64,000 nucleotides of DNA from Euglena gracilis (Eukaryota > Euglenida > Euglenophyceae > Euglenales): positions 8,358,241 through 8,422,240 of the forward strand of contig CP154955.1 in the NCBI GenBank assembly GCA_039621445.1, written 5' to 3'. Within the stretch, counting starts at the first letter, position 1, and each line of letters begins with the position of its first letter. The notes under the pieces are model-generated. The model was given only the letters and a program-made list of their open reading frames with translations, was not told where the DNA came from and made no database searches. This document shows, one piece after another, positions 38,693 to 51,400 of the stretch. The position numbers and the translations under genes were made by a program.

Positions 38693-39094
38693 GACACCGC
38701 CGCTTTTGTCCGGACCACATTTCTTCCGGTGTATTTTAAACGTCACGCGGAGGCAGGCTGAGACACAGTGCCGTCCTCATGATAAAGGGACCGCAAAAAG
38801 CACCCGAAGTTATGATTTGTGTTCCAATTATTTGTGGTTGTTCACCTTTGGAGAAAAAAAGGTGCAGTGGTTTTTGGAAATCCTAGAACTTTTGCAACAG
38901 AGGAAAATATTATTTGTGCATCTTCATCTGGTTCTGTGTGTCTTCCTCCCATTTGCCCGCCATTTGATCTGTCGAATGCTTTCTGGGGGAGCTCCAAAAT
39001 GAATGATTTGTTTATTTACCAGCTGAAATTGATTCCATTCGCATTGCAGTTGATACCATCTGCCAGACAAAATGCTGCCTCGGGGTGTCCCTGC

Positions 39095-39290
39095 CTGCTG
39101 TTGACCCCCGACACCCCTTCCGGTACGGGAGGCCGGTGCCCACCCCCACCCCGTGCACCTTGCCACTGCCGACAACTTTTGTCGCCCACAAGGTTCGCTG
39201 GCAGTGTTCCTGCCACCCAACGGCCCTCTGGAAATCACAATAGCGTCGTCCTGCGCAATCCAGTGCACCACCCTCCTGGGCGTGCTGGTG
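39095..39290 (+). other. Post-gene segment shared with MFS-1 downstream DNA
   Basis: Counterpart of 20225-20440 (GACACCCCTTCCGGTACGGG, then TCCTGCGCAATCCAGTGCAC). One frame here reads a hydrophobic stretch ending TTLLGVLVVVW, but it is not kept in the other copy. Confidence 0.45.
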
Positions 39291-40212
39291 GTGGTGTGGA
39301 CACAGTGTTCTTTTGAACAGAGAAATGTCGGAGGACAGAGTTGGGGCGGAGAAAGTTATCTTTCGCAAAGTGCGTTTGTCCATCTTCTGCCTTTGTACAG
39401 ACTGGCAATAAATTGGATGGTTGGGATAGCGTTGGAGGAAGCTGTGTGGGGAGCGGTTGATGAATCAAGGTTGCCACTCAATTGCCACTGAAGAAAATGT
39501 CAGCACTCTCATGTGCGTCTGTTAAGTATGAAAACATATACACACACTTAGGCGGCCGGATTCGCACTTAAGCTTTTTTCTTTTTATTTGCGCATTTGCG
39601 CGCATTTACGATTTTTTTGATTGTGCTTTGTTTCAGCTGTGAAGGTCAGGGGGTTTTGAAAACACGTGAACAAGAGAGTGCAAAAAATGAGCGAAATTCT
39701 GATTTTGGCGGTGTGACCCCTGGGACTTTGACGAAAAATGGTGTTTTTGAGGGGGTACCAAAATGGACTTTGTAAGTCGAAACCCCCGGGACCTTGCCGG
39801 CCCAAAGGGAAAAAAACGCAAAAAAAGCACCTTAGGAACGGGACCTTTGCCGCCCTTGTTGCTCCTTTCGGCTGTGTCCCCGGGTGTGCCCGAGCTGCCG
39901 GCGGTGTGCGTCCTGGGTGTTTGCCGGACTGCTTTGCTTGCGACGCCTTGGTGTGGTGTTTTTGGGCTGTTTGTTAAAGTGCAGGGAGGAAGTGCCGGGG
40001 GGGGTGTGGGTGTGGTGTGACCAAGCCGGCGACAAGGACAACGGGAAAGGAAGGTAAGTACGGGGTGTTGGGCAAGGGATGCGCAGAGGGGATGAAATGG
40101 GGTCCGCAGGGAATGAAGGGAATGAAGGGGAACAGGTGTCTCCCACCCGGCTTACACCCGGGATGCGCACAACCAGTTGTGTGGCAAAGAACCCAGCGGA
40201 AGAAGCCAAACA

Positions 40213-40311
40213 CTGGAAGGACAAAATTGTGTTTATGCGCGCAATTGCGCGCATCAACATGTTCATGTTGATGCGCGCAATTGCGCGCATAAACACAAAC
40301 ATGTCCTTCAG
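40213..40311. repeat. Nested palindrome with GCGCGCAATTGCGCGC cores
   Basis: CTGGAAGGACA and TGTCCTTCAG bracket GTTTATGCGCGCAATTGCGC and its inverse around CATGTTCATG. A nearly perfect ~95-bp inverted repeat whose arms contain smaller palindromes. Confidence 0.88.
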
Positions 40312-40437
40312 GGATTGGGCTTTGGTACCCATGAACTGACGCCGTTGACAAACTGCGTGACATAGAGGCCCTGGCGGTACGGACTGACGGGCCATCCAGT
40401 TGGTGAGTTTGTCACACTGTTTGTCAACGGCGCAAGC

Positions 40438-40545
40438 TTATGGGCGCAAATGCGCGCACCAACAAAAATTATGTTTTATGCGCGCATTTGCGCAAATGTG
40501 CGCATAAAACATAATTTTTGTTGGTGCGCGCATTTGCGCCCATAA
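40438..40545. repeat. 108-bp near-perfect palindrome
   Basis: TTATGGGCGCAAATGCGCGC at the left is mirrored by GCGCGCATTTGCGCCCATAA at the right; centre GCGCATTTGCGCAAATGTGCGC. Confidence 0.9.
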
Positions 40546-40603
40546 ACACAAATAAGAACGGTGTGACGGAAACACAACCGTCAAACACTGACAGCAGATG
40601 TGG

Positions 40604-40745
40604 TTTATTTGCGCATTTGCGCGCATCACGTTGTTTGTGGGCTCAAATGCGCAAATAAACTGTATGAAGAAACTGCACAATTTACTATGTTTATTTGCGC
40701 ATTTGCGCCCACAAAACAACGTGATGCGCGCAAATGCGCAAATAA
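40604..40745. repeat. GTTTATTTGCGCATTTGCGC inverted repeat
   Basis: Arms of about 40 bp reading into CATCACGTTGTTTGTGGG and its inverse CCCACAAAACAACGTGATG, with a second GCGCAAATAAAC word inside. Confidence 0.88.
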
Positions 40746-41699
40746 ACAATGGAGGAGTAGAAAACGATTGCATTTGCCTCTCCTGCAACTACCCTTAGTG
40801 GCTTCTGAATGGGTTGAAAGCAAATGACCACACCGTCTCCTCCCGTATATGGTGTTATTGTGCCGTTTGTTGACCATTGACAGGTCCCACAAAAGATGGA
40901 GACATAGGATCTCTTGAAGGTGCGTGCATAGCCACCCAGTAACGGTGCACCTCCACCGGCACCAATTTCTGGGTCCCAAGGGCCCTGCCGCTGACCTGCG
41001 GCCTGGGCTCCGCTGTTAAAGCCCCATCAGCTGCTGATGCTTCAGCACCCAACAGGCCAGCATTCACTTCCCCGGTGCAACGACACCCACCACAGCGGCC
41101 ACGTTATACCCCGCAACCAGGGTGTAAGACTGGGGGTATGACGTGGTGCCAGTGCATGGCAACCAGCAGCCGAAGAGAGGTAGCCCTCAAGCACCCGTTC
41201 CTTTGGATGCAAGGAAGTGTTGAACCTTTACCCCTGCATTGGGTGCATCAAAGCGGTGGGACCGACTCCCCCCAAATTATGCACAAAAACCGGTGTTTTT
41301 TACGTTTTTCAAGGGAAAAATGGCAAAAAAACCGTAAAACGGACTCCGGCCGGACACGTCCCGGGTATTTCAGGTGCCAAATTTTGTCTTCTTGTAACGC
41401 AGTCCTGTTGCAGAAAAGGTGTCGAACAGTCACAGGTCGTTTGCATGTCATCAATTCATTATGTTTAACTGCCAAACACATGACGCCAAAACAACAGGTC
41501 GTGTGGGCCGGGTAACAGCAGTACAAATGTACACACGTAAGGCAGGCAAATTTTGGCCAGTCACATGCCGTGTTGCAGTGAACACTCCACACCACCTCTC
41601 ACCACAAATTTCATCAGCATGTAATTGTGGCGTAAACCATTGGTTGGCGTGAGGAATTGCGTTCGCCAGCTGTCACGGAGGAGGAGATGGTATCGCACA

Positions 41700-42140
41700 A
41701 CTCGTGTGTGTTGATGCGCGCATTTGCGCAAATAAACACAGTTTTGTTTGTGTGCTCTAAGGCTCTACAAACACATCATTTTGAAGCGGTGTATAAAGTG
41801 TTTGTGCGCGCATTTGCGCAAATGCGCGCACAAACGTAATTGTGTTATTTGCGCAATTGCGCGCACCAACACGCCCATCACGTTTTTAAACCTCGTAGGG
41901 TCATGGTCCTCATTGGTGTCTTTTAACATAGAAAGTAAAAGTACATGTTGGTGGGCGCATTTGCGCAAGTAAACATAAACATGTTGGTGTGCGCATTTGC
42001 GCAAATGCGCACACCACCAAATGTGTTGGTGCGCGCATTTGCGCCCACCAACACGTCATTTTAGCATCATCGGTTTACGTTTTATTTGCGCAAATGCGCC
42101 CATAAACACAATTGTTTTTATTTGCGCAATTGCGCACATA
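41700..42140. repeat. Cluster of TTTGCGCAAATGCGC palindromic words
   Basis: At least six copies (41714, 41806, 41847, 41955, 41990, 42030, 42085, 42121 regions), most paired as inverted repeats with GTGTTTAT or GTTGGTG arms. Confidence 0.85.
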
Positions 42141-43539
42141 AACACACATCAGTTGCGTGACGGCTGCCTCACGTAGTCTGTGTGTCTGTGGTGGTGTGAT
42201 CTAATGAGGCCCCGTGTGTTCTCACCAGTGGCGGCAGTGTCACATGCAACATATAAAATCGGCGGCTTTGCTTCTTGGAGAGGGCCATTCCTAAAACACA
42301 TTTCTCCACCTCTTCATTATCCCAATTCCAGACCACCTGCAAAGCCTCCAGGCAATTTTTTCTCACGTTGCGGGGGGGATGTGACCCCAACCGATTTCAT
42401 GCCCAACGAGCTACCCAGTTAAATACCTGAATAGGGGGTCCATATTGACCCCTGAGGTAGGATGGATCATGGATGGACCCCTCCTTTTTTTCCTGTTGTC
42501 TTTGGCGGCCAATACTTTTGGGAAGGTGCAACTTAATCATGGCAACATAACACATCATACCACATCATGACACAACCCCATCATAACAGCAGCCTGGGGA
42601 CCAAGACAGGGGTGAGGCTGTGCAGTTGCAGGGAAGCATTATCCGCCGAAGGAAATGGCATTTGAAAAGTGCCGAGCACTGTGCATTAACGTTTTTAGAC
42701 GTGCTTTCCAGACGGGGTGTTTGAACTAATTTCGTGCAATATTTCATATTGTTATTCAATTTTGTAATTTTCAACGTAAATTGTACGTGTGGTATTTTTT
42801 CAGGTTTGCAGTTTCGGGTCAAAGAGTGCATCAAAAGTCGGAATTCAGATGTACATATGAAAGCCTACATTGAAACTGTTTTGAAGATGAAAAATACACA
42901 TCTGCAAATTTTGATCTCCTTCTGGTGTGTCTGTTTCAATGTCGCCTGAGACTAAGGAGGAGATTTGTATTTTTTTTTTGGACGGGGCAGGATAAATAGC
43001 CGGTATGGGTGAATCCGAAGACAGGAAGAAAATCAGAAGTTTTTTCGGAAGAAATGGTGAGGAACTAGCTCGGCGTTCAAAAAACCGTAGAAAGGGCTTG
43101 GTTTTGCGCTCCCTTCAGGAAAACCAGCCAGGGGGGAAGGGACACCAAAGGCGAAGCACAAAGACCTCGTGACACAAAATATAGATGAGCATTTTTTCCC
43201 AAAAAAGAAAAAAGAACAGGCACAGATAATATAAAAAAATAAGAAAACCAAAAAAGAAGAGACAAACAAAATCATGGAATCAACCAGAAAGGGAAAAGTG
43301 ACAGCAACTAACAAGGAAAAAAACCACCAGGAATTCTGAATATCAAAGGGATTGTCATCAATTTCACGTACAATTTGATTTGGACTAAATTCCAATGATA
43401 TTCCGTGTCGTATGCAACCCGAACACCCCAAAATACCCCGGCGGGGTGCCATTTACTGCAACCATCCATTGCCCTTTCCCCCCCGCCAGGCTATTTGGGG
43501 TGTTTAGTTCAATCGACCCCCAAACGTGCTGCGATGGAC

Positions 43540-43558
43540 CCCCGTCTCTCCCTGGCAG
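43540..43558 (+). promoter_or_regulatory. Putative spliced-leader acceptor of C2-A
   Basis: Pyrimidine-rich CCCCGTCTCTCCCTGGCAG ends in AG at 43557-43558, 20 nt before the ATG; C2-B has the same arrangement. Confidence 0.42.
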
Positions 43559-43578
43559 GCCTCGCCCAGCGTCCCGCC

Positions 43579-43659
43579 ATGCTCCGTGTGGAAGTCGTTA
43601 AAGCCCGCAACCTGCTCAACATGGACACGTTCAGCAAGTCGGACCCCTACTGCATCCTG
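43579..43659 (+). CDS. C2-A exon 1
   Basis: MLRVEVVKARNLLNMDTFSK then SDPYCIL. Intron 1 (43660-44715, 1056 nt) has GGGCC near its start and GGCCC near its end; it is AT-rich with no recognised content. The borders are fixed only by frame and by C2-B, which reads straight through here. Confidence 0.88.
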
Positions 43660-46596
43660 GCCGGGCCTATGCTCCGGGCACCGCAACTGACGCGAGGGGG
43701 CCGGTGGAAACAAAGATTACGGGAAACAAAAATTAAATTACGGAGAATATTTTTTCGAAGAATTTGGGTTGGTTCCCAAAATTTTTGTTCACCATATTTT
43801 TTTGTCAGGACTATGCGGTGCTTCTGGACGTGGCGCAGGAGTGTGGACCTTTTTGTTCCGCACCTTGCAAACCACCATTAGTACCATGGCCCACGGGTCC
43901 CCAGAAGTGGCTGAAGAGGTCCAAATTCAAATGCAAAATACTAGTTGTATACCAAATTTTCGTTGATTTACTCCTATTTTCTCCTCAAAAAAATGTGCAT
44001 TTTTTGTCCAAAATGAAGGATTTTGGTGAAATTTGTTATATCCACCCAACACTTTCTGTTTTCACTGTCGTCGGGCTCTACACCGGGGGGTTTTATGATA
44101 TCTGGCGGCAAAACCAAACTCCCTTTTGGGAGTCTTTATTTTTTGTGGGGGGATTTTAAATTTTGGTGGTGAGTTTACCCAGACTCTCCTGATTGGCCAG
44201 AGGGCTCACTTCGGACTGACACCTCCCCACGGGGGCGTTAGACAGGAAAGGTGGGGGAAATCAACCTTTTCTGGGTGGCCAATACAAGTTGGCAGCTTTC
44301 AAATGCAAATACAATTTGTACACCAAATTTTTTGTTGATTTCCTCCTCTTTTCTCCTCAAAAAATGTGCACTTTTTTGTTCAAAATAGAGGATTTCTGGC
44401 GAAATTTTGTTTTATCCACCCAAATTTTCCTGTTTTCACTGTCATTGCAAGTCATTGCAAGTCATTCTACGAAGCAAAAAAAATCTAATTGTTTGCATTT
44501 ATTTGCAAAACCACGCTGCTGTTGCTCACTTCGGAGGTCATTGGTGGATGGGGACAAGATGTCAGGGATCGCTTTGCAGTGTGGAGTACCATAGACTCAC
44601 AGTGACTTTCGACCTGTTTTTTTTAGCCCCCCCCCCCGAAAGTTTGAGGAGGATCTGGGCTTCGTTTTTCTTAAACGTTGCGTGGCACACCCACGTGAGC
44701 AGTGGCCCAGGGAGGACGATGGGCAACCAGAAGTGGCAGACGTCCGTCATCAAGGACGACCTTAACCCTGGCCAGCCCCTCCCCCCGATCCTCCTGCCAA
44801 CTGCCCTCCCGTACAGATGGTAATCGTATTTCCTTATCATTGGGCTACTCGCATTTTCTGGGGACAAAATGTGAATAAACGTCCAGAGTGTGTTGCCTGG
44901 TCGGGCAGTGGCCATTTGGCACAGGGGATCCGTGGGAAAAGGGGGGAGGGGCCTGTAAGGGGGGAGTGTTGCTGCCGCTGTGTGGAACGAGTCCACCGTT
45001 CTCCGCTCAGGGTGCCTCCTCACTGTAGTGCGGCGAGCTAACCACCGATGCATTTCAACGCCTACTCTCCTTTTGGAAAAGTGTCACGGGCAGAACGTGT
45101 TATGGAGGTTGTTTACTTGGCCAGCTCCTTTTATTCCTATTATTTATTATTATCTTATTATTTATTTACTTGCCCTTGCTCCTTTTATCCACTGTCCGCA
45201 GGATTTTACAGATTTTGGTTTCACGGCAATCGCTCGTGATTTCTTGTTGATCTTCAAACCACAAGGGCCTCCTTCGGGGGGTCACCGGACCCCGGAATTT
45301 AAGCCAGCCAGCACCTTTGTTTCCCAGTGAGCAGCTCCCAGCTGCACCCCTTCCCCAAGGGGTTACCAGCATGTGTTGTCGAAACCTTGCACCTAAAGCC
45401 ACCCAAAACAGTATTGACCACCCCTTGCCTTGGGTTTGGCGTGTCACAAGTTTAAAAAATTTGGCTCCTGCTCAAATTCCTGTGGCAGAACTGAATGGGT
45501 TGCGTGGGGCAGGGATATGCTGGTGTGTACACACCTTCACCACCGCACCACATGGCCATGTGGCTAACATAGGTCTTTGGGATTGAGGTTGAGTACCTTC
45601 CACAAAACTAGAGGTATATAACAACTTTTTCGACACTCTTTGTGATTGTTTGTGTATGTGTGTGTGTTTATGCATGCTAGCATGTATGGAGGCATTCGAT
45701 CAGTCCTGTGCGGGGGACCAGGGGGGCGAGGGAAGAAGAAGCCCCCAAGTGGGGTGGATATCACTGTATGTATGCATGTTTGCCTGTATGCATAATGTGT
45801 GTATGTATGTTTATTACGCACATAGACACAGACCGCCAACCAAAATGTTTGTGTGTTTGCGTATGTTGCATGGGTGCCGTTTGCTTGCCACCGAGTGTCC
45901 GTTTGCTTGGTCAGAGAAGGGAAAGGGTCACCCGGGTGCACCGTGCCCCCAGGTGGGCAAGGTGCTCCTCCTCTCCCTGTTCGATGAGGACCACGGCCGG
46001 TCGGACGACCCCCTCGGCGAGGGCGTGGTCCACATGGACCCCACGCTGTTCAAAGCGATCGGTCCAGCGGTGCACAGCTGAATCAATCGCGTTCAGAACC
46101 TGCCTTTTGTCCTGGCAGGATGGCTCACAAATGTTGCCCCTCAAAGTCCAACCCTGGAATGATTAATTTTAATATTTTGATTTCTTTAAATTCATAAGCG
46201 GCAGCTTTTCACTAAAAGCGGGCACAAATGTTATAATTTCTATGCGCGCTGCCATTTCAGCGCAAGGGAGTTGAGTTCTTGTAATAATTTTTTCCTGCAT
46301 TTTTTCTGCTTTTACTTCTCTGAGATCTCCTGCACAAACTTCGAAAAGATTTAATTTATTTTTTTGGCGGGGGAGATGAGTTAAAATTTATCAGCCAAAG
46401 GCCGAGAAAGTTTATGAGCATGAATAATGTTGGGCCTTCACAACAATCTGCGTGAATGTTTTTTTATACTGGCAACCTTTCCGTCGCGCGGAGTGTATGC
46501 CGCTGCTTCCAGAAGGGGCCGGTGGAAAAGTGGGTCCCCATCTACCTGAGAGGCGGCCCCTCGGGCGAGGTCCACGTCCGCATCTCCAAGGCGTAG
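43579..46596 (+). CDS. C2-A: 118-residue single C2-domain protein, 5 exons
   Basis: Exons 43579-43659, 44716-44769, 44980-45004, 45951-46061, 46511-46596 join to 357 nt ending in TAG. The whole protein is one C2 domain: MLRVEVVKARNLLNMD (strand 1 and loop 1), SKSDPYC, KWQTSVIKDDLNPVWNES, VLLLSLFDEDHGRSDDPLGE (loop 3), then KWVPIYLRGGPSGEVHVRIS (last strands). Asp16, Asp22, Asp65, Asp67 and Asp73 are the five usual Ca2+-binding positions, so Ca2+-dependent phospholipid binding is likely. There is no membrane anchor or second domain. C2-B is the same length and identical at 92 of 118 positions by my count. All four introns are nonconventional; the first (43660-44715) is absent from C2-B and its borders are approximate. 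An in-frame ATG at 43534 would add 15 residues, but an acceptor AG lies between it and the chosen start. Confidence 0.92.
44716..44769 (+). CDS. C2-A exon 2
   Basis: TMGNQKWQTSVIKDDLNP. Intron 2 (44770-44979, 210 nt) is GGCCAG...CTGCCGCT, an exact CAG/CTG pair. Confidence 0.92.
44980..45004 (+). CDS. C2-A exon 3 (25-nt micro-exon)
   Basis: VWNESTVL, the conserved Trp-Asn-Glu strand of C2 domains. Intron 3 (45005-45950, 946 nt) is GCTCAG...GTGCCCCC. Confidence 0.9.
45951..46061 (+). CDS. C2-A exon 4
   Basis: VGKVLLLSLFDEDHGRSDDP then LGEGVVHMDPTLFKAI; loop 3 with the Ca2+ aspartates. Reading on past 46061 meets TGA at 46079, so the intron (46062-46510, GTCCAG...CTGCTTCC) must be removed to complete the C2 fold. 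Confidence 0.92.
46511..46596 (+). CDS. C2-A exon 5 (C-terminus and stop)
   Basis: KGPVEKWVPIYLRGGPSGEV then HVRISKA and TAG: the W-x-x-L and GEV-x-x-R-I strands that close a C2 domain. Confidence 0.92.
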
Positions 46597-47860
46597 GCCG
46601 ACGACGGGTAGGCCGAACTTGAGAGTTGGCCGACCGTCCCCCCCCCCCCCCCCGAGCTCCCACACCAACCAGGCAGGGAGGGGGGGGGGCTGTTGCTGGA
46701 GGCACTCGTGGCCAAAAAAAATCCTCCGGCACCCTGGCACTCGGATGTTAAAAGAAAGACAATTTTGTCCCCGCGACCCCCCGGGCCAGGGTGTTGGTGT
46801 CTGCTTGCCCGGGCACTGGGGGCTCCGACACCTCCTGCCCCACCGGGGTCGGGCCAAATTCGGTCTGGCAATGGGTCAGCCCCGCCGGCCGCAATGCAAT
46901 GGTCCCTGCCAAGCGCCGGCTTGCGAATTCCCCGGCCATCTGCGCCTGTGACTGGTGCGATGGCCGGTCTGCCGCCAGACGCGTGTGATCGCTGAACTGA
47001 ATGGTGGGTGCCCGCCGAATCGGACCGATTAATTCCATTTATGTGTTAAAAACCTGTGCCTCAGATGGAAGTCAATTATCTTGTATTATAACTCATCCTT
47101 TCCCATCAAAAAAAACCTCACCCCAAACTGCTATAACTCCGCTGATGCACTGATTTGTTTTTCCAGTGCATCAACGGGATAGTTAAATTTTTCGAGGTTT
47201 TTTTTTACGCTGGCTGCCGGTTGTCCCGAACTGATACCCCCCTGCGGAATTTCACGGGGTTACCAGTTTGAGATTTATCCTAAATCAAGTGGTGTGTGCA
47301 AATGCGCAAATAGTCTGTCTGGTCGGTTTGCGCATCTGCGCACACCCACCTCTTGTGCAACTTCACACACGCACCATTTAGAGATTGCAGCGTTTCTTCA
47401 GTTTTAAAATCCTTACGCGAGGTATTTTGAAGAATTTTAAATGCAAGTCAAGGATCAGCTGGACAATGGAGCCAATGAGAAACCATATTCAGCAAAATCT
47501 CAAAATAAATGGCATTTCCATGTTTTACTGTTAAAATGAATTTGAGTTTCAAGGTGTCTTTCACTCCGAGTCCGAAAAGGAGGCACACACACACTCTGGC
47601 TGGGAAGGGATGTGCCAGCTGACTTGAAAACTTTGGTGTTCAGAGTGCCAACATGCTTTATTTGTCCTCTCAGACATGCTGCACCGTTCCCATTAACATT
47701 GCTGGAATTTTTGTGTGGTTGCTGTGCGAAAATTTGCACACCAACCATTGTAATGATTGCTTTGTGCAGTTGAGCACATTGACAGAAGTTTATAAATTTT
47801 TTTAATTTTGTTTTATAACCACTTTCAAAAAGCTTTGCACTTCAGACTTTCTGACAAAAA

Positions 47861-48469
47861 TAGCAATCATTCAATTCCAAGCACCCACCTCGGTGGTACG
47901 GGGATCAGCCATTCTGGCGCCCAAAATCAGTCAAAATCAAGTGTGGCCGAAATCGCACTGAAGGATTTTTCTTTTGCCGGTGTGCGCAGATGCCCACACC
48001 GACAGATTCGTAAATTTTTCATCATCATTTCACTCACTGTTTATTATTATGAAAATGGCAAGATAGCAATCATTCAATTCCAAGCACCCACCTCGGTGGT
48101 ACGGGGATCAGCCATTCTGGCGCCCAAAATCAGTCAAAATCAAGTGTGGCCGAAATCGCACTGAAGGATTTTTCTTTTGCCGGTGTGCGCAGATGCCCAC
48201 ACCGACAGATTCGTAAATTTTTCATCATCATTTCACTCACTGTTTATTATTATGAAAATGGCAAGATAGCAATCATTCAATTCCAAGCACCCACCTCGGT
48301 AGTACGGGGATCAGCCATTCTGGCGCCCAAAATCAGTCAAAATCAAGTGTGGCCGAAATCGCACTGAAGGATTTTTCTTTTGCCGGTGTGCGCAGATGCC
48401 CACACCGACAGATTCGTAAATTTTTCATCATCATTTCACTCACTGTTTATTATTATGAAAATGGCAAGA
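47861..48469. repeat. Tandem repeat, three copies of 203 bp
   Basis: Starts TAGCAATCATTCAATTCCAA at 47861, 48064 and 48267. Copies are almost identical in the stretches I compared (one base difference noted, GGTGGTACGG versus GGTAGTACGG). Each unit contains a CGGTGTGCGCAGATGCCCAC hairpin. The period is not a multiple of three, so it is not a coding repeat. Confidence 0.95.
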
Positions 48470-50599
48470 CCCGCCTTCTAAATCCCAAGTAATGTAATCA
48501 GGAGGTGATCTGGTGCCCTAGGACGTGAAGACGGAAGCAGGGACTTAAACAATTATGGTGCCTGAGAGTGGGTGTTACCAGCATATGGGGTACACAACAC
48601 CCAGCAATGTGCGTTTGGAAACCTTCCAATGGCTGCCTCGTGGGATGCCACTGGAAACGTTTAGGACAGGTGAGACCAAGCCTGAAAGGATGCCTGAAAC
48701 TTCGACTTTGGGATTACTGACACCCGGAAGTCGATAAACGAAGTTGGGAAGATGAGGTTCATTGGCTGCTGAGCGGTCACACTGCCTCCAACGCCGCAGG
48801 CAGGGACAAGCAATCTGCGATATTTTGTGCCGGAGAGGGCTTCCCCCCCCCATTCATCTTTTGCAGGGAATTGGTAATTTGTTGGGTAGTATTTATCCCA
48901 ATACGGAGGGCTTCAAATGGATGGTCTTCCTCACCTCACAGCCCAAATCGTTCCCGAACGTTGAATTCGAGAAAGTGTTTGGTGGGTGCTTTCAGTTAAC
49001 TGATTTCAAAATCAAAGCCCTGCCTCTTATCTTGCCCTCTTCCGTTGTGGATCTCAACTTGCAACATTCTGCGTTCGTTACCCCCTCCTCGGTTCAGTTG
49101 AATATAAATATATGCAAAGGCACCAAAGTCAGGGCATCCCTTCATGAAACAATACAAGACAATGCATTTTCTTCTTACCCCTAAAGTCTACCCTCCGCTT
49201 CATTTTTCAGGTATTTTGTGGGAAAATTTGCCCATAATTTTTCCTTTTTTTTGCTTTCCAGGAATCGAACACAGCGCAAACGCACAAAAGACATGAAAAT
49301 TCATACAAAGAACCCTCCATGTGCATATCGACTTCCCGAATGCTATTGGGATGCCCACACTGCAATTGAATTGGGATCGGAATTGGGATGCCACGTGGTG
49401 CCGGCACTGCATGGCACCGCGTGGCACTGGGGTGGCATTGCGGGCCGTTTAACACACCTTCAATGATATAGCGCCATGCAGGCATTTTTTTGGTCATTGT
49501 TCAACATTTCTTGCCAGAAGTGGTAAAATTGGCCCAAAAAGGCAAAAACGTGCATGAACCGACCAGAATTGCCCTTGATGGGGAAAAATTGCCAATAATG
49601 CAAAACCAAGTCGTTTTTCGGCCCGCAGTGCCACGCAGTGCCACGCGGTGCCGGCAATGCTGGGTGGGCATCCCCTATGCTTGCCAGGCAAGGAACCCTC
49701 CCACAGAATGGTAAAAAAGGAATGCTTCCTGAAGAAAGAGGGGTGAGAATAATCCTGCATGATTCTGCATGATTTGACTGGATGCTTTGATTTTTGGAAG
49801 TGCAAATAAAACAGAAAACACCCAGAAAAATGTTGTGAAAGACAGTTGTGAACAGTGAGGGTTAGATAACATTTTTTTTGTCAATTTGGAATTTTCGAGT
49901 GCATTGTTTTTTTTTGTAGCAATTGTGATTGAACATTATTCTCTGAGGAAAAATTTGGACCGCATAATACCAGAACCAGAAATGCCTAGCTGTTAAAAAA
50001 CTTAGAACGTGATAAAAATTCAAAACATGACTATCTTCAGCTGTCTCAGAAAATCAGAGTTGTTCCAATGACTTCTCACAGGATGTTCACACTCCGCCAG
50101 CTCACAAACCACATGGGGAAGAAACCATAAATCCTCAACTAAATTGGGCAAATCAAAAATGTTCATTACGGGGTGAGAGGGGGGTGGGGCTGTCTGACCC
50201 CCGTCCCGTATGTGTGGGGCTTCTATTTGGTGATCTGTTTTGTCATTTGTGTGCTGGGGGTAATTCTGAGTTGCCCTGCTCCCGCCCACAGTGCTCCCAG
50301 AGAACCTCTCTGTCCTGAAACCTGCCATGGTGCTGAAAAGGGGCCACTTTGTTGTGTCCAATCGATGCCGCATCTGCCTCAAGTTTGCATTTCATCCTGC
50401 TGAATCATATGGGCTAAATGCATAGCAGGTGTGGATGGAACACAGATGGTTTGGTTGGACAAAGTATCCCAATGCATCTTGTTCACGAATTAATTCCCTT
50501 CTGTATGTGTAGGTTTATGTGTATGTGCACTTACGTATGTATATGTCTAGATGTACGTATGTATGGATATGCATATGTATATGTATATGTATATGCATA

Positions 50600-50601
50600 C
50601 G

Positions 50602-50633
<32 letters not shown>

Positions 50634-51366
50634 CATATACATACATGCATACATACATACATACATGCATACATACATACATACATACATACATGCATGC
50701 ATGCACACATACATACATACATACATACATACATACATACATACATACATACATACATACATACATACATACATACATACATACATACATACATACATAC
50801 ATACATACATACATACATACATACATACATACATACATACATACATACATACATACATACATACATACATACATACATACATACATACATACATACATAC
50901 ATGCGTGCATGCATACATACATACATGCGTGCATGCGTGCATGCATGCATACATACATACATACATACATACATACATACATACATACATACATACATAC
51001 ATACATACATACATACATACATACATACATACATACATACATACATACATACATACATACATACATACATACATACATACATACATACATACATACATAC
51101 ATACATACATACATACATACATACATACATACATACATACATACATGCGTGCATGCACACATACATACACGCGTGCATGCATGCGTGCATGCATGCATAC
51201 ATACATACATACATACATACATACATACATACATACATACATACATACATACATACATACATACATACATACATACCATACATACGTACATACATACATA
51301 CATACATACATACATACATACATACATACATACATACATACATACATACATACATACATACATACA

Positions 51367-51400
<34 letters not shown>

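Larger units (their letters stand above)
38693..43539. other. Intergenic region between MFS-2 and C2-A
   Basis: No gene recognised. It holds the post-gene segment (39095-39290) and the GCGC palindrome cluster (40213-42140). Confidence 0.6.

Noticed and set aside
40213-42140. CRISPR array
   Set aside because: The repeated words are palindromic and irregularly spaced with inverted partners, not direct repeats with uniform spacers, and the host is eukaryotic.
46062-46081. C2-A ending at TGA 46079
   Set aside because: It would drop the last C2 strands; the nonconventional intron here restores the same C-terminus as C2-B and equal length.
46660-47000. GC-rich block after C2-A as a further exon
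   Set aside because: C2-A already ends with the family C-terminus at 46596, and no frame here shows a recognisable domain.
48762-49184. 140-codon open frame
   Set aside because: No family motif, no paralogous support, and not GC-rich like the real exons.
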